Numbered from the stretch's first letter, positions 13,220 through 21,942 are shown. The stretch is 30,552 bases of DNA from an uncultured Oxalobacter sp. (GCA_934270705.1 CAKQQG010000014.1:1-30552); one strand, 5' to 3'. The notes: generated by a model not told the origin, from the letters alone. Program-made: numbers and translations.

Positions 13220-14176
13220 ATGAAAGCGCCTTCGTCCGCCAAAAGAAAACGTCTCGATATCAGTGGTGTCCTGTTGCTGGACAAGCCGGCCGGTTTGTCC
13301 AGCAATGATGCTTTGATGCGCGCCAAACGGATCGTCAATGCGAAAAAAGCGGGGCATACCGGTACGCTCGATCCGTTCGCTACCGGTCTGTTGCCGGTCT
13401 GCTTCGGAGAAGCGACCAAGTTTTCGCAGGATTTGCTCGACGCAGACAAGACTTACGAGACGGTCGTGTATCTGGGCGTGAAAACGGAAACGGGCGATAC
13501 GGAAGGGGCCGTACTCGAAACGGCGACATCGCCGTTGCCTTCGGTTGAAGAAATCGGCCGGATATTGCCACGGTTTACGGGAGCGATCCGGCAAGTCCCG
13601 CCGATGTATTCGGCACTGAAACGGGACGGCAAACCGTTGTATGAATATGCGCGCGCAGGTATCGAACTGGAACGCGAGGCAAGGGAGGTGACGATCCACG
13701 AACTGGTATTGCTCGACTATACGGCACCCCGCCTGCGTTTGCGGGTCACGTGCAGCAAGGGAACCTATATCCGGGTGCTGGGTGAGGATATCGGTGAAGC
13801 GCTGGGATGCGGCGCGCATCTCGAAGCGTTGCGGCGTACCCGTGTCGGTGCGCTGGAGATCGGTCAGGCAATACGTCTTGACGATCTGGAAAGCCGTTTC
13901 GCCGATGCGGAAACGCCTTCGGAATTTCCGCTTGAACCAGTCGATTTTCTGCTTTCGTCGTGTCCGGCCGTCATGCTCGATGCCGCACTGGCCGGACGGT
14001 TCTCCAATGGCCAGCGTCTGTCTGTCGTGAAAGAACGGATTGCCACATCCGTCAAGCCAGGACGATGCCGTGTCTATGACGCCGCACGGGGTATTTTTCT
14101 TGGAACGGCGCAGCTGCGCGGCGACGGGATACTGGCGCCGGAGCGTCTGGTATCGTTGTCGCGCCCGCCGGTGTGA
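13220..14176 (+). CDS. truB: tRNA pseudouridine(55) synthase TruB
   Basis: A 318-residue enzyme converting U55 of the tRNA T-loop to pseudouridine. The catalytic motif AGHTGTLDPFATGLLP carries the nucleophilic aspartate at D51. Further family blocks are the GVLLLDKPAGLSSN start, KTYE, IRQVPPMYSALKRDGKPLYEYAR, the RVTCSKGTYIRVLGEDIG segment and a C-terminal PUA-like domain from about residue 250. Length matches the E. coli enzyme (314 aa). Only a weak GGAAATGTGA precedes the ATG. It is co-directional with rbfA; typA may have its own promoter in the 97-bp gap downstream. Confidence 0.96.
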   Translation: MKAPSSAKRKRLDISGVLLLDKPAGLSSNDALMRAKRIVNAKKAGHTGTLDPFATGLLPVCFGEATKFSQDLLDADKTYETVVYLGVKTETGDTEGAVLETATSPLPSVEEIGRILPRFTGAIRQVPPMYSALKRDGKPLYEYARAGIELEREAREVTIHELVLLDYTAPRLRLRVTCSKGTYIRVLGEDIGEALGCGAHLEALRRTRVGALEIGQAIRLDDLESRFADAETPSEFPLEPVDFLLSSCPAVMLDAALAGRFSNGQRLSVVKERIATSVKPGRCRVYDAARGIFLGTAQLRGDGILAPERLVSLSRPPV

Positions 14177-14228
14177 CGTTTCACGCCGGTTTTAATTTTT
14201 CCGCATTTTCGGCGGCCTGATTCGGGCG

Positions 14229-14237
14229 TGCTAAAAT
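14229..14237 (+). promoter_or_regulatory. Putative extended -10 promoter of typA
   Basis: TGCTAAAAT (extended -10, one mismatch to TGnTATAAT) 36 bp before the typA start, without a recognisable -35 box. The following leader is U/A-rich. Confidence 0.4.
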
Positions 14238-14273
14238 ATCCAGTTATCCTCTTTTTCAATTTTTCTAATTTTT

Positions 14274-16106
14274 ATGTCTGAAACCAAACGCGCAATCCGC
14301 AACGTCGCGATTATCGCGCATGTCGATCATGGCAAAACCACGCTGGTCGATCAGTTGTTGCGGCAATCCGGAACGTTCCGCGAAAACCAGGCCGTCAGTG
14401 AACGGGTGATGGATTCCAACGATCTGGAAAAGGAACGCGGGATTACCATTCTCGCCAAGAACTGTGCCGTGGAATATCAGGGTACGCATATCAATATCGT
14501 CGATACGCCGGGACATGCCGATTTCGGCGGCGAAGTGGAACGGGTGCTGTCGATGGTGGACGGCGTCTTGCTGCTGGTCGATGCCGTGGAAGGCCCGATG
14601 CCGCAGACACGTTTCGTGACGCGCAAGGCGCTGGCGCTCGGTCTGAAACCGATTGTGGTCATCAACAAGATCGACCGTCCGGGCGCACGTCCCGACTGGG
14701 TCATCAATGCCACGTTCGAGTTGTTCGACAAGCTCGGCGCGACGGAAGAACAGCTGGATTTTCCGGTGATCTATGCGTCCGGGCTGAACGGTTATGCGGG
14801 ACTGGACGAAAATATCCGTTCCGGCGACATGCGTCCGCTTTTCGATGCCATTCTGGAATACGTACCGGTCAGGGATGCCGATCCGGACGGCCCGTTCCAG
14901 ATGCAGATTTCCTCGCTGGATTATTCGTCGTATGTCGGCAAAATCGGTATCGGACGGATTAACCGCGGCCGTGTGAGGGGCTTGCAGGATGTCGTGGTCA
15001 TGAACGGCCCGGAATCGACGCCGATCCGTGCGCGTATCAATCAGGTACTCTCGTTCAAGGGACTGGAACGCAAGGTGATCGACGAAGCCTCGGCAGGCGA
15101 CATCGTGCTGATCAACGGTATCGAGGATATCGATATCGGTTCGACGGTATGCGATCCGGAACATCCCGATGCCTTGCCGATGCTGACGGTGGATGAACCG
15201 ACGCTGACGATGAATTTCATGGTCAACACTTCGCCTTTCGCCGGCCGTGAAGGCAAGTTCGTCACCAGCCGCCAGTTGCGTGAACGGCTGGAACGCGAAC
15301 TGAAATCCAATGTGGCCTTGCGGGTCGCGCCGACCGACGACGACACGGTCTTCGAGGTATCCGGACGCGGTGAATTGCATCTGACGATCCTGATCGAAAA
15401 CATGCGTCGTGAAGGCTATGAACTGGCGGTATCCCGTCCGCGTGTGGTGTACAAGACCATCGACGGTGTCAAGCATGAACCGTATGAAGCGTTGACGGTG
15501 GATGTGGACGAAGCCAATCAGGGCGGTGTCATGGAAGAACTGGGACGCCGCCGTGGTGAATTGCAGGACATGCAACCCGATTCCAAGGGCCGGGTGCGTC
15601 TGGAATACCGGATTCCGGCGCGTGGCCTGATCGGTTTCCAGAGCGAATTCATGACCCTGACGCGTGGCACCGGCATCATGAGTCATGTGTTCGACGGTTA
15701 TTATCCGGTGGACCCGAACCGGCCGGACGCCGGCAGACGCAGGAACGGTGTGCTGATTTCGCAGGAAGACGGTGCTGCGGTCGCCTATGCATTGTGGAAA
15801 CTCCAGGATCGCGGCAGGATGTTCGTCAGCCACAACGATCCGGTTTACGAAGGCATGATTATCGGCATTCATTCACGTGAAAACGATATTGTCGTCAACC
15901 CGATCAAGGGCAAACAGTTGACCAATATCCGTGCCGCCGGTACCGATGAGGCCGTCCGGCTGGTGCCGCCCATCCAGATGTCGCTGGAATATGCCGTCGA
16001 ATTCATCGAGGACGACGAACTGGTGGAAGTCACGCCGAAAAGCATCCGATTGCGCAAGCGGTATTTGTCCGATATCGATCGTCGCCGCGCCAATCGTGCG
16101 TCATGA
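14274..16106 (+). CDS. typA: Ribosome-associated translational GTPase TypA/BipA
   Basis: A 610-residue EF-G-like GTPase that binds the 70S ribosome and supports 50S assembly and growth under cold or stress (E. coli BipA 607 aa). The G domain has AHVDHGKT at residues 15-22, the switch region [26 protein letters not shown] and [16 protein letters not shown]-like domains follow ([33 protein letters not shown]), and the BipA-specific C-terminus includes [18 protein letters not shown]. No Shine-Dalgarno sequence precedes the ATG: the leader is almost pure U with scattered A and C. An intrinsic terminator follows the stop codon by 16 bp. Confidence 0.97.
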   Translation: MSETKRAIRNVAIIAHVDHGKTTLVDQLLRQSGTFRENQAVSERVMDSNDLEKERGITILAKNCAVEYQGTHINIVDTPGHADFGGEVERVLSMVDGVLLLVDAVEGPMPQTRFVTRKALALGLKPIVVINKIDRPGARPDWVINATFELFDKLGATEEQLDFPVIYASGLNGYAGLDENIRSGDMRPLFDAILEYVPVRDADPDGPFQMQISSLDYSSYVGKIGIGRINRGRVRGLQDVVVMNGPESTPIRARINQVLSFKGLERKVIDEASAGDIVLINGIEDIDIGSTVCDPEHPDALPMLTVDEPTLTMNFMVNTSPFAGREGKFVTSRQLRERLERELKSNVALRVAPTDDDTVFEVSGRGELHLTILIENMRREGYELAVSRPRVVYKTIDGVKHEPYEALTVDVDEANQGGVMEELGRRRGELQDMQPDSKGRVRLEYRIPARGLIGFQSEFMTLTRGTGIMSHVFDGYYPVDPNRPDAGRRRNGVLISQEDGAAVAYALWKLQDRGRMFVSHNDPVYEGMIIGIHSRENDIVVNPIKGKQLTNIRAAGTDEAVRLVPPIQMSLEYAVEFIEDDELVEVTPKSIRLRKRYLSDIDRRRANRAS

Positions 16107-16122
16107 TGTTGGGCATTGCAGC

Positions 16123-16151
16123 AAAAAAGGAGCCGTCAGGCTCCTTTTTTT
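16123..16151 (+). terminator. Intrinsic terminator after typA
   Basis: AAAAAAGGAGCC-GTCA-GGCTCCTTTTTTT: a GGAGCC/GGCTCC core extended by A/T pairs and ending in a T-tract. It closes the typA transcript and, because of the A-run on the other side, could also work on the minus strand. Confidence 0.85.
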
Positions 16152-16451
16152 GCATCCTGCATCTATCGGCGTTCGGCAACGGCGAAAGGCGGAACGGAAA
16201 AAACCGTCTGGAATGCGGAAAACACTGAAAGTTGCATCGGCGCGACAGTATGGACAAATAGCAGACTGGCGGATGCATACAGACAATTGTCGATTGTTTA
16301 AATTCAAAAACAGGTGCGATAAAGACGGTTTTTCCGGATTTTCGGTTGATTTTCTCTGTAAACGGTCTGAATATGTCCGCTGACACCGATATGCAGATAC
16401 ATGCATCGGGTTTTGGCAGGAATGATGGCATGAAAGCGTCGGCTTTTTTTC

Positions 16452-16480
16452 TTGACACTTTCGTGACGCGCTTGTTTAAT
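16452..16480 (+). promoter_or_regulatory. Promoter of the HU gene
   Basis: Perfect TTGACA (16452-16457), 17-bp spacer, TTTAAT (16475-16480, five of six matches to TATAAT). One of the strongest-looking promoters in the window, fitting an abundant nucleoid protein. The leader is about 48 nt. Confidence 0.8.
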
Positions 16481-16534
16481 GCAAGCATTCCTTGTTGTAC
16501 TGACTAATGATTAATCGAATGTGGGAGTTGTTGC

Positions 16535-16807
16535 GTGAATAAAACTGAACTTATCGAACATATTGCCAGGACGGCGGACATTTCCAAGGCTGCCGCGGCC
16601 CGTTCGCTGGATGCAGTGATGGATGCGATTACGGAAACGCTGAAAAACAACGGGAGTGTGACGCTGGTGGGTTTCGGAACGTTCAGTGTCGGTGAACGTT
16701 CCGCCCGTTCCGGCCGCAATCCGCGTACCGGTGAAGAAATCAGGATCAAATCCGCCAGAATTCCGAAATTCAAGGCTGGCAAATTGCTGAAAGATGCGGT
16801 AAACTAG
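16535..16807 (+). CDS. hupB: DNA-binding protein HU (HupB-type)
   Basis: A 90-residue histone-like protein that bends and compacts DNA as a dimer. It shows the full HU pattern: [11 protein letters not shown] start, the [24 protein letters not shown] core with the DNA-inserting RNPRTG arm (residues 60-65), and the [14 protein letters not shown]-terminus. Translation begins at a GTG at 16535 with GGGAG seven bases upstream; no ATG fits. It is monocistronic behind a near-consensus promoter. No clear terminator separates it from the tRNA genes downstream. Confidence 0.95.
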   Translation: MNKTELIEHIARTADISKAAAARSLDAVMDAITETLKNNGSVTLVGFGTFSVGERSARSGRNPRTGEEIRIKSARIPKFKAGKLLKDAVN

Positions 16808-16868
16808 CGCTTCTTTCGACGAAGTGAAAGACGTTGTGAAATTCCGGAAGATGAAGTTGAAAAATTTT

Positions 16869-16898
16869 CTGGCAATTTTCAGAAAAGCGGTTTATAAT
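16869..16898 (+). promoter_or_regulatory. Putative promoter of the tRNA-Val/tRNA-Asp unit
   Basis: CTGGCA (16869-16874), an 18-bp spacer and a perfect TATAAT (16893-16898). The transcript start would be near 16905, followed by a small CGACAT-GATAA-ATGTCG hairpin (16911-16927) in the precursor leader before tRNA-Val. Confidence 0.6.
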
Positions 16899-16952
16899 AA
16901 CGATCTTTCACGACATGATAAATGTCGAGTTTGACTGGCTAGGTGATGAAAC

Positions 16953-17028
16953 GGGTGCTTAGCTCAGTTGGTAGAGCGGCGCCCTTACAAGGCGTAGGTC
17001 GGGAGTTCGAGGCTCTCAGCACCCACCA
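16953..17028 (+). tRNA. tRNA-Val (anticodon UAC)
   Basis: A 76-nt cloverleaf including an encoded CCA end. The acceptor stem GGGTGCT/AGCACCC pairs fully, the D-arm is GCTC-AGTTGGTA-GAGC, the anticodon loop CTTACAA gives UAC (16986-16988), and the T-arm loop contains TTCGAGG. It reads GUA and, by wobble, other Val codons. It is co-transcribed with tRNA-Asp 23 bp downstream. Confidence 0.97.
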
Positions 17029-17051
17029 AACAGTCAAACAAAAAAGTTTAA

Positions 17052-17128
17052 GGAGTGGTAGTTCAGTTGGTTAGAATATCGGCCTGTCACGCCGGGGGTC
17101 GCGGGTTCGAGTCCCGTCCACTCCGCCA
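17052..17128 (+). tRNA. tRNA-Asp (anticodon GUC)
   Basis: A 77-nt cloverleaf with encoded CCA. The acceptor stem GGAGTGG pairs with CCACTCC, the anticodon loop CTGTCAC gives GUC (17086-17088), and the T-arm is CGGG-TTCGAGT-CCCG. It is followed at once by an intrinsic terminator. HU gene, tRNA-Val, tRNA-Asp, ppiD is a gene order I recall from Burkholderiales. Confidence 0.97.
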
Positions 17129-17137
17129 CAAACCGAA

Positions 17138-17165
17138 GGCGAACATTGCGTTCGCCTTTTTTTTT
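17138..17165 (+). terminator. Intrinsic terminator of the tRNA unit
   Basis: Stem GGCGAAC/GTTCGCC (7 bp, loop ATTGC) followed by nine T residues (17157-17165), ten bases after tRNA-Asp. It separates the tRNAs from ppiD, whose promoter is not obvious in the 38 bp that remain. Confidence 0.9.
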
Positions 17166-17203
17166 ATTGATTTGCAATCATTTCCGAATGGGCAGAGGCT
17201 GCC

Positions 17204-19147
17204 ATGCTCGAATTTATACGCAATCACAAACGTCTGACCCAGATCATTCTTCTGGTTTTCATCATTCCTTCCTTTATTTTCGTCGGTGTCGAAGGCTACA
17301 AACGTCTGGGTGACGGCGATGCAGTCGCCAAGGTCGCCGGCAAGGCCATTACGCAACAGGAATGGGACAATGCGCAGCGCGAACAGGCTGAACGGCTTCG
17401 CCAGCGCGCAGCCATGCAAGGACAGCCTTTCGATTCCAGATGGATCGAATCGCCACGCTTCAAATGGATGGTCTTGCAGAATATGATTACCAGAAGGGTG
17501 CTTCTCGTCACCCTCGCCAAGGAAAACCTGACGGTTCCCGAACAGGTCGTCTTGCAGAAAATCCGTGAAATTCCGGGGCTGATCGGTCCTGACGGCAAGC
17601 TCAATGAAGCACGTTACAAGGAAGCGCTGGCGGCGCAGGGGCTGACGCCGGAAGGGCATTTCGCCCTGATGGGGCAGGACATGGCGATGCAGCAGATCGC
17701 CGCGCCGGTGGAATTTTCCTCGTTCGAACCCAAAGCCGTGATTTCGCGCGTCTGGAATCTGTTCGAACAGGAACGGGAAGTGCAGCGTCTGGTGTTCGAT
17801 GCCGCCGCGTATCGCGGCAAGGTCAAGGTGACCGACGAAGACCTGAACGCCTTTTACAAGGCGCATGAAGCGCAGTTCACGATTCCCGAACATGCCGATG
17901 TGGAACTGGTTGTACTGGATATGCCGACCGTCGCCAAGAGCGTGACGGTCAGCGATGCCGATTTGCAGAGTTACTATACCCAGAATCAGGAGCGGTTCTC
18001 GATTCCGGAGGAAAGACGCGCACAGCATATCCTGATCGCCGCCGCCAAGAACGCGCCCGAGTCCGAAAAGGAAGCGGCCAGAAAGAAAGCGGAAGGCATT
18101 CTGGCACAGCTCAAGGCCGATCCGTCGCGTTTCGCCGAACTGGCCAAGGCCAATTCGGATGATCCGGGTTCGGCAGGCAAGGGTGGCGATCTCGGATACT
18201 TCTCGCGCGGCAAGATGGTCAAGCCGTTCAACGACGCTGTTTTCAGCATGAAAAAGGGCGAAATCAGCGATCTGGTCGAAACCGATTTCGGTTATCACAT
18301 CATCGTCGTGACCGATATCAAACCGGCAGTCGCCAAACCGCTGGCTCAGGTCAAAGACAGCGTGATGAAGGAGCTGAAACGCCAGCAGACCAACCGCAAG
18401 TTCGCGGAAATGTCGGAAACGTTCTCCAATATGGTTTACGAAAAACCGGACAGCCTCAAACCGGTGGCTGACGCACTGAAACTGACGATCCATTCTTTCC
18501 GGAATCTGGAGCGTGATCCGGCGGTGGCGGCACGGCAAAATCCGCTGTTGTCCAATCCGAAACTTCTTCAGGCGATTTTCTCCGATGACGCGATCAAGGG
18601 CAAACACAATACCGAAGCCATCGAAGTCGCGCCGCAGGTTTTCGTATCGGCACGTATCGTGAAGCATTACCCTGCCGAACTGATGCCGTTCGAAAAAGTC
18701 AGACAGGCCGTGACGGCGCAGGTCACGAACGAAAAAGCGATGGCGATGGCCAAAGCCGCGGGAGAAGCCGAGCTGGCACGGTTGAAAGAAGGCGGCGCAC
18801 CGTCCGGATTTTCGCAGGGAATCATGGTCTCGCGCCAGAAAATCTCGATGGCGGGACGGTCCGATATGGAGCCGATCATGAAAGCGGATGTATCGAAACT
18901 GCCGGCCTATACGGGTGTGGCCATGGCGCCGAACGGTTATGTGATTTACCGTATCACGAAGGTGGTCACGCCGCAGAAAGTGGACAAGAATCTGCGTGAA
19001 ATGATGGGTCGCCAGATGACGAATGTCATGGCGCAGCAGGAACTGGGCGCTTATCTCGAATACCTCAAAGAACAGGCCGATGTCGAAATTCTGGTGAAAA
19101 ATCCGGAGGAAGAACCGGCCGACGCGGTACCCGGCAATGCCGGTTGA
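17204..19147 (+). CDS. ppiD: Peptidyl-prolyl cis-trans isomerase / periplasmic chaperone PpiD
   Basis: A 647-residue inner-membrane-anchored periplasmic chaperone. An N-terminal signal anchor ([16 protein letters not shown], about residues 12-29) is followed by a SurA_N-like chaperone region (about 37-200), a parvulin domain (about 271-372, RAQHILI to [11 protein letters not shown], with [18 protein letters not shown]) and a C-terminal chaperone part. PpiD associates with the SecYEG exit and helps fold newly translocated envelope proteins. The parvulin domain of E. coli PpiD has little isomerase activity; here the typical FAELAKxxSDDPGSAxxGGDLG block is complete, so activity is open. Length is close to E. 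coli PpiD (623 aa). The start ATG has only a modest GGCAGAGG upstream; the thioesterase gene follows after 19 bp. Confidence 0.93.
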   Translation: MLEFIRNHKRLTQIILLVFIIPSFIFVGVEGYKRLGDGDAVAKVAGKAITQQEWDNAQREQAERLRQRAAMQGQPFDSRWIESPRFKWMVLQNMITRRVLLVTLAKENLTVPEQVVLQKIREIPGLIGPDGKLNEARYKEALAAQGLTPEGHFALMGQDMAMQQIAAPVEFSSFEPKAVISRVWNLFEQEREVQRLVFDAAAYRGKVKVTDEDLNAFYKAHEAQFTIPEHADVELVVLDMPTVAKSVTVSDADLQSYYTQNQERFSIPEERRAQHILIAAAKNAPESEKEAARKKAEGILAQLKADPSRFAELAKANSDDPGSAGKGGDLGYFSRGKMVKPFNDAVFSMKKGEISDLVETDFGYHIIVVTDIKPAVAKPLAQVKDSVMKELKRQQTNRKFAEMSETFSNMVYEKPDSLKPVADALKLTIHSFRNLERDPAVAARQNPLLSNPKLLQAIFSDDAIKGKHNTEAIEVAPQVFVSARIVKHYPAELMPFEKVRQAVTAQVTNEKAMAMAKAAGEAELARLKEGGAPSGFSQGIMVSRQKISMAGRSDMEPIMKADVSKLPAYTGVAMAPNGYVIYRITKVVTPQKVDKNLREMMGRQMTNVMAQQELGAYLEYLKEQADVEILVKNPEEEPADAVPGNAG

Positions 19148-19166
19148 ACCATGAAGGGATGGTGAA

Positions 19167-19631
19167 ATGGCACAGCAGATCAGCGACAATCCGTATCTGA
19201 AAGATCTGGGACTGGAATTGCTCAGCATGGAAAACGGGGCGGCGGAAGTCGGTATCCGTTTGCGTGAAGAACATATGAACAGCTGGCAGGTGATGCATGG
19301 CGGTATCATCATGACGCTTCTGGATGCCTGTATGGCACGTGCCGCCCGTTCGCTGGTGCCGGAACTCACGTCGGCGGCCACGGTGGAAATGAAAACGAGT
19401 TTTTTCCAGCCCGGTGGCAAGATCAGCCAGCATATCATCGCCCGTGGACGGGTGCTGCACCGTTCGACGACGATGTATTATTGCGAGGGCGAGATATGGA
19501 ACGGCGATGCGCTAATCGCCAAGTCGATGGGGACTTTCAAGGTATTCCGGCGCAACGATATCGCGCGGCGTCTCAAAATGACGTCCTCGAAACATCTTCA
19601 GGTCGATTCCGCAGATAAAAAGACGTCGTGA
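19167..19631 (+). CDS. PaaI-type hotdog-fold thioesterase
   Basis: A 154-residue hotdog protein. The family motif HGGIIMTLLDACM is at residues 44-56, with H44-G45-G46 and D53 where PaaI-family enzymes hold their catalytic Gly/Asp. A later beta-strand VEMKTSFFQPGGKI and the RGRVLHRSTTMYYCEGEIW segment fit the fold. Likely hydrolyses acyl- or aryl-CoA thioesters; the substrate cannot be predicted, and no paa or other degradation genes are nearby. The C-terminal ~25 residues are polar and lysine/serine rich. It is 19 bp behind ppiD and probably co-transcribed. Ends just before a long palindromic hairpin. Confidence 0.88.
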   Translation: MAQQISDNPYLKDLGLELLSMENGAAEVGIRLREEHMNSWQVMHGGIIMTLLDACMARAARSLVPELTSAATVEMKTSFFQPGGKISQHIIARGRVLHRSTTMYYCEGEIWNGDALIAKSMGTFKVFRRNDIARRLKMTSSKHLQVDSADKKTS

Positions 19632-19648
19632 AAAGACGGTCGGAACAA

Positions 19649-19680
19649 GGAAAGGGCATGCCACATGGCATGCCCTTTCC
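19649..19680. terminator. Bidirectional terminator-like hairpin
   Basis: A perfect 14-bp stem (GGAAAGGGCATGCC / GGCATGCCCTTTCC) with an ACAT loop lies between two convergent genes. The A-run and T-run are inside the stem ends, so termination could work in both directions, though the T-tract is short. Confidence 0.65.
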
Positions 19681-19688
19681 ATATCGGC

Positions 19689-20069
19689 CTAATGATCCGG
19701 GCAGGGCATGGGAAGCTGTTTTTCCAGTGTCGTGAAACCGAGAATCAGGCGATATGCATACCATGCCCAGGTCAGGAGCCAGACGATCAGCGCGCCGGGG
19801 ATACCGATGAAGGTGACGAACAGGACAGAGCCGACGCAACCCCACACGACATACCACCAGAACGAGCGGATTTGCCAGGTATGGTGGGAATAGACGAAGG
19901 TATGCGCCGCTTTCGGGCGCGCCAGATAATTCATCACAAGAGGCACGAACGAGAGGATGCCCAGCGTCAGCAAAAAACAGACGGCATGGAACAGGTAAAG
20001 CCACCATGCGGTGGCTTGCAATGTATGAAGGGGACGTGTGTCCGCAGTGAAGGTGTCCGGTATCATCAT
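19689..20069 (-). CDS. Small tryptophan-rich membrane protein (DUF4870/COG3671-like)
   Basis: A 126-residue integral membrane protein with three predicted helices (about residues 20-46, 69-89 and 91-113). The linker after helix 1 reads NYLARPKAAHTFVYSHHTWQIRSFWW; an RP..A.t...SH..WQIRTFWW pattern is typical of COG3671 proteins. Function unknown. Two ATG codons in tandem open the frame (20069 and 20066); AAAGGAAG lies directly before the first and is better spaced for the second. It faces the PaaI gene tail-to-tail across a strong hairpin; the methyltransferase gene upstream has the same direction but lies 226 bp away. Confidence 0.8.
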   Translation of the reverse strand: MMIPDTFTADTRPLHTLQATAWWLYLFHAVCFLLTLGILSFVPLVMNYLARPKAAHTFVYSHHTWQIRSFWWYVVWGCVGSVLFVTFIGIPGALIVWLLTWAWYAYRLILGFTTLEKQLPMPCPDH

Positions 20070-20295
20070 CTTCCTTTCTTTTTCGTCAGGTGGGACGGTA
20101 CACCGCCGGGGTGTGATGACGTGCCGCCCGTTTTGCGGATATGCCGGATTGCGGCAGCCGTCGTATTGACGTTACGGCATGGACGGGCTTTTTTCTTGAT
20201 ATGACGCAAAAGATGTGAACGACTGCGGTTCGCGCGGATCGTGCATGTATCGCCGGATGCATGCAGGCGGGGCGAAAGAGAGGGCGGCGATCGTG

Positions 20296-21141
20296 TCAGG
20301 GGGTGCCGGAGTCACGATTTGCAAAACGTGCGGGTTGCTTTCCGGCGGTCGTCTGGTTGACCGTGACGGTCTGGAAAAGACGCCCGGGATTTTTTCGGAA
20401 AGCGGGACCGATCAGGCGCATGCCCTTGACCCGTTTGATGGCGCCGATCAGATAGACCGCGCCGAGATAGGGCCACCAGCGGTTTCCTGTTTTTTCCATG
20501 AAAGCGAAACGTCTGAGCCAGCGGCGGGTGAGACATGGCGGGCGGTAGCATCCGAAATAGCCGCGGCTGATTTCGAAGTTCAGCAGCTTGAGCCAGTCTT
20601 TCAGACGCGACAGGCTGAGAAATTCGGCGTATTCCGGCAGGAAATGGTTGCCGGAAAAGCGGCTGAAACGTTGACGGATGCCCCAGAGGCTGGCCGGGTT
20701 GAAACCGCTGATGATGACTTGTCCTTCGGGAATCAGTACGCGATTGACTTCACGCAGGATCTGATGGGGGGACTGCGCGAATTCGAAGGCATGCGGCAAG
20801 ACGATCAGGTCGATCGATTCTGTCGCAAAAGGCAATTCGTCGATATCGTGTACCAGCGAGATGGGAACCGAATGACCGTTCGTTTCGGTCTGGCCTGTTT
20901 CGATCATTTGCTTCACTTCGGACGCCGGCATGAACGGATTGGTGTACCAGCGATTGACCATCCGGTTCTCTTTCAGTGCGTTGATTTCGGAAAAACCGAT
21001 TTGCAGGGCATTGAATCCGAAAATGTCGGCAGAGAGCGTCTGGAACAGGCTTTCTTCCCACTTGAGGATATATTGACCGACCGGCGTCATCAGCCAGTCA
21101 TGCATGGTCTGGATTTTCGTTTTGGTACGGGATTTTTTCAT
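20296..21141 (-). CDS. YafS-like SAM-dependent methyltransferase domain protein
   Basis: A 281-residue class I methyltransferase-like protein. Blocks are ELPFATESIDLIVLPHAFEF, the LREVNRVLIPEGQVIISGFNP segment and SLWGIRQ, closely resembling YafS of E. coli as I remember it. Motif I is degenerate: ALQIGFSEIN, without the GxGxG loop, a feature shared by this subgroup. The target molecule is unknown. The start at 21141 (MKKSRTK) is chosen over an earlier in-frame ATG at 21252 because family-like sequence begins soon after it (MHDWLMTPVGQYI); MHDW itself is an alternative start. In many proteobacteria this gene lies between gloB and rnhA; here it sits 3 kb from them. The C-terminal ~40 residues are basic and low in conservation. 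Confidence 0.82.
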   Translation of the reverse strand: MKKSRTKTKIQTMHDWLMTPVGQYILKWEESLFQTLSADIFGFNALQIGFSEINALKENRMVNRWYTNPFMPASEVKQMIETGQTETNGHSVPISLVHDIDELPFATESIDLIVLPHAFEFAQSPHQILREVNRVLIPEGQVIISGFNPASLWGIRQRFSRFSGNHFLPEYAEFLSLSRLKDWLKLLNFEISRGYFGCYRPPCLTRRWLRRFAFMEKTGNRWWPYLGAVYLIGAIKRVKGMRLIGPAFRKNPGRLFQTVTVNQTTAGKQPARFANRDSGTP

Positions 21142-21469
21142 GACGGTTCTGCCGTATGGTCCCGATTTCAGGAAAAACCTGTCTCCGGTGAAAATGATGG
21201 ACGGTAAAAGGGATGGAAAAAGACCGGGGCGATTCCCCTGCAACAGAATCATTGTACTGGTTCGTGCCGGTGAAGACTATTGCCTTTTGCAAGAATCGCG
21301 CAGAAAAAACAGTTTGCCGCTGCGGTTCTTGACGCATGCCGGATCGGTGGCAAATTATTTTTTGCCACCGGGCATTTATAAGGTATCCTGTCATCGGGAG
21401 GTTCAGCCGGATTGCCGTAAATTCGCTGCCGTCTGGTTCTTGTCTTTGACAGAAAAAAGGAGAAAGAAG
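21142..21469. other. 328-bp divergent intergenic region methyltransferase / CBS protein
   Basis: No convincing gene. The main structure is a perfect 10-bp inverted repeat at 21345-21370 that overlaps a possible promoter of the CBS gene: TTGCCA (21362-21367), 16-bp spacer, TATCCT (21384-21389). The methyltransferase promoter is not evident. Confidence 0.5.
21345..21370. repeat. Inverted repeat CGGTGGCAAA-N6-TTTGCCACCG
   Basis: A perfect 10-bp dyad with a 6-bp AT-only centre, about 100 bp upstream of the CBS gene start. No T-tract follows on either strand, so it is not an intrinsic terminator. Its right arm overlaps a candidate -35 box, so it may be an operator for a dimeric repressor or a leader hairpin (inference). 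Confidence 0.55.
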
Positions 21470-21922
21470 ATGCAGATTGGGCATATTTGTTCGAATAACG
21501 TCGTGACATGCAGCTCCGATACAACTGTGCTGGAAGCGGCGCAGCTGATGCGGCGAAACCATGTCGGGACACTGATCGTGATCGAGGAAATCAACGGCAT
21601 GATGGTGCCGCAGGGGATCGTCACGGATCGTGATATCGTCGTCGTGGTGCTGGCGGAAGGACTGGATCCGAAAAGCATCAAGGTCATCGATATCATGAAG
21701 GTCGAACTGATGACGGCTGTCGAGACGGAAGATGTGTTCGAGACGGTCGAGCGGATGCGTTTCAAGGGCGTTCGCCGCATTCCGATCGTGGACAAGATGG
21801 GGGGACTGGTCGGCATCGTCAGCGTGGACGATATCTGGAAATTCCTGTCGAAAGAAATCAGCGAGCTGGCCGATGTGACGACACGCCAGCAAACGCGCGA
21901 AAAAGTGGCGCGCCGTCGCTGA
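21470..21922 (+). CDS. Two-CBS-domain protein
   Basis: A 150-residue cytosolic protein made of a CBS pair: CBS1 about residues 5-62 (ICSNNVVTCSSDTTVLEAAQLM ... GIVTDRDI) and CBS2 about 76-130 (IMKVELMTAVETEDVFETVERM ... VGIVSVDDIWKFL), with a basic C-terminal tail (EKVARRR). The GIVTDRDI and GIVSVDDI ends are the usual adenosine-nucleotide-binding signatures, so it probably senses AMP, ATP or a related ligand; the partner it regulates is unknown. A strong AAGGAGAAAG ribosome-binding site precedes the ATG at 21470. Single gene, closed by an intrinsic terminator. Confidence 0.9.
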   Translation: MQIGHICSNNVVTCSSDTTVLEAAQLMRRNHVGTLIVIEEINGMMVPQGIVTDRDIVVVVLAEGLDPKSIKVIDIMKVELMTAVETEDVFETVERMRFKGVRRIPIVDKMGGLVGIVSVDDIWKFLSKEISELADVTTRQQTREKVARRR

Positions 21923-21942
21923 CGGTCGGCGCTGTCGTGACG

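Larger units (their letters stand above)
16107..16534. other. 428-bp intergenic region typA / HU gene
   Basis: No convincing coding sequence; the open frames on the minus strand here look like chance frames. It contains the typA terminator, an AT-richer stretch with a GACAATTGTC palindrome (about 16281-16290), an imperfect hairpin at about 16387-16408, a weak AAAGC/GCTTT hairpin ending in T residues (16433-16450), and finally the HU promoter. A small RNA in the middle is possible but I see no strong promoter for one. Confidence 0.5.

Noticed and set aside
14265..15872. 535-codon open frame on the minus strand
   Set aside because: Antisense to typA, whose GTPase motifs are complete.
16030..16488. 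152-codon minus-strand frame covering the typA/HU intergenic region
   Set aside because: It overlaps the typA 3' end and its terminator, has no ribosome-binding site that I can see, and its translation looks like random AT-rich sequence.
17087..19438. 783-codon open frame on the minus strand
   Set aside because: Antisense to ppiD and running into the thioesterase and tRNA-Asp genes; no domain features, while ppiD is well supported.
21348..21368. Sigma54-like TGGC...TTGC element
   Set aside because: The GG-to-GC distance is about 3 bp too long for a -24/-12 promoter; the similarity comes from the inverted repeat.
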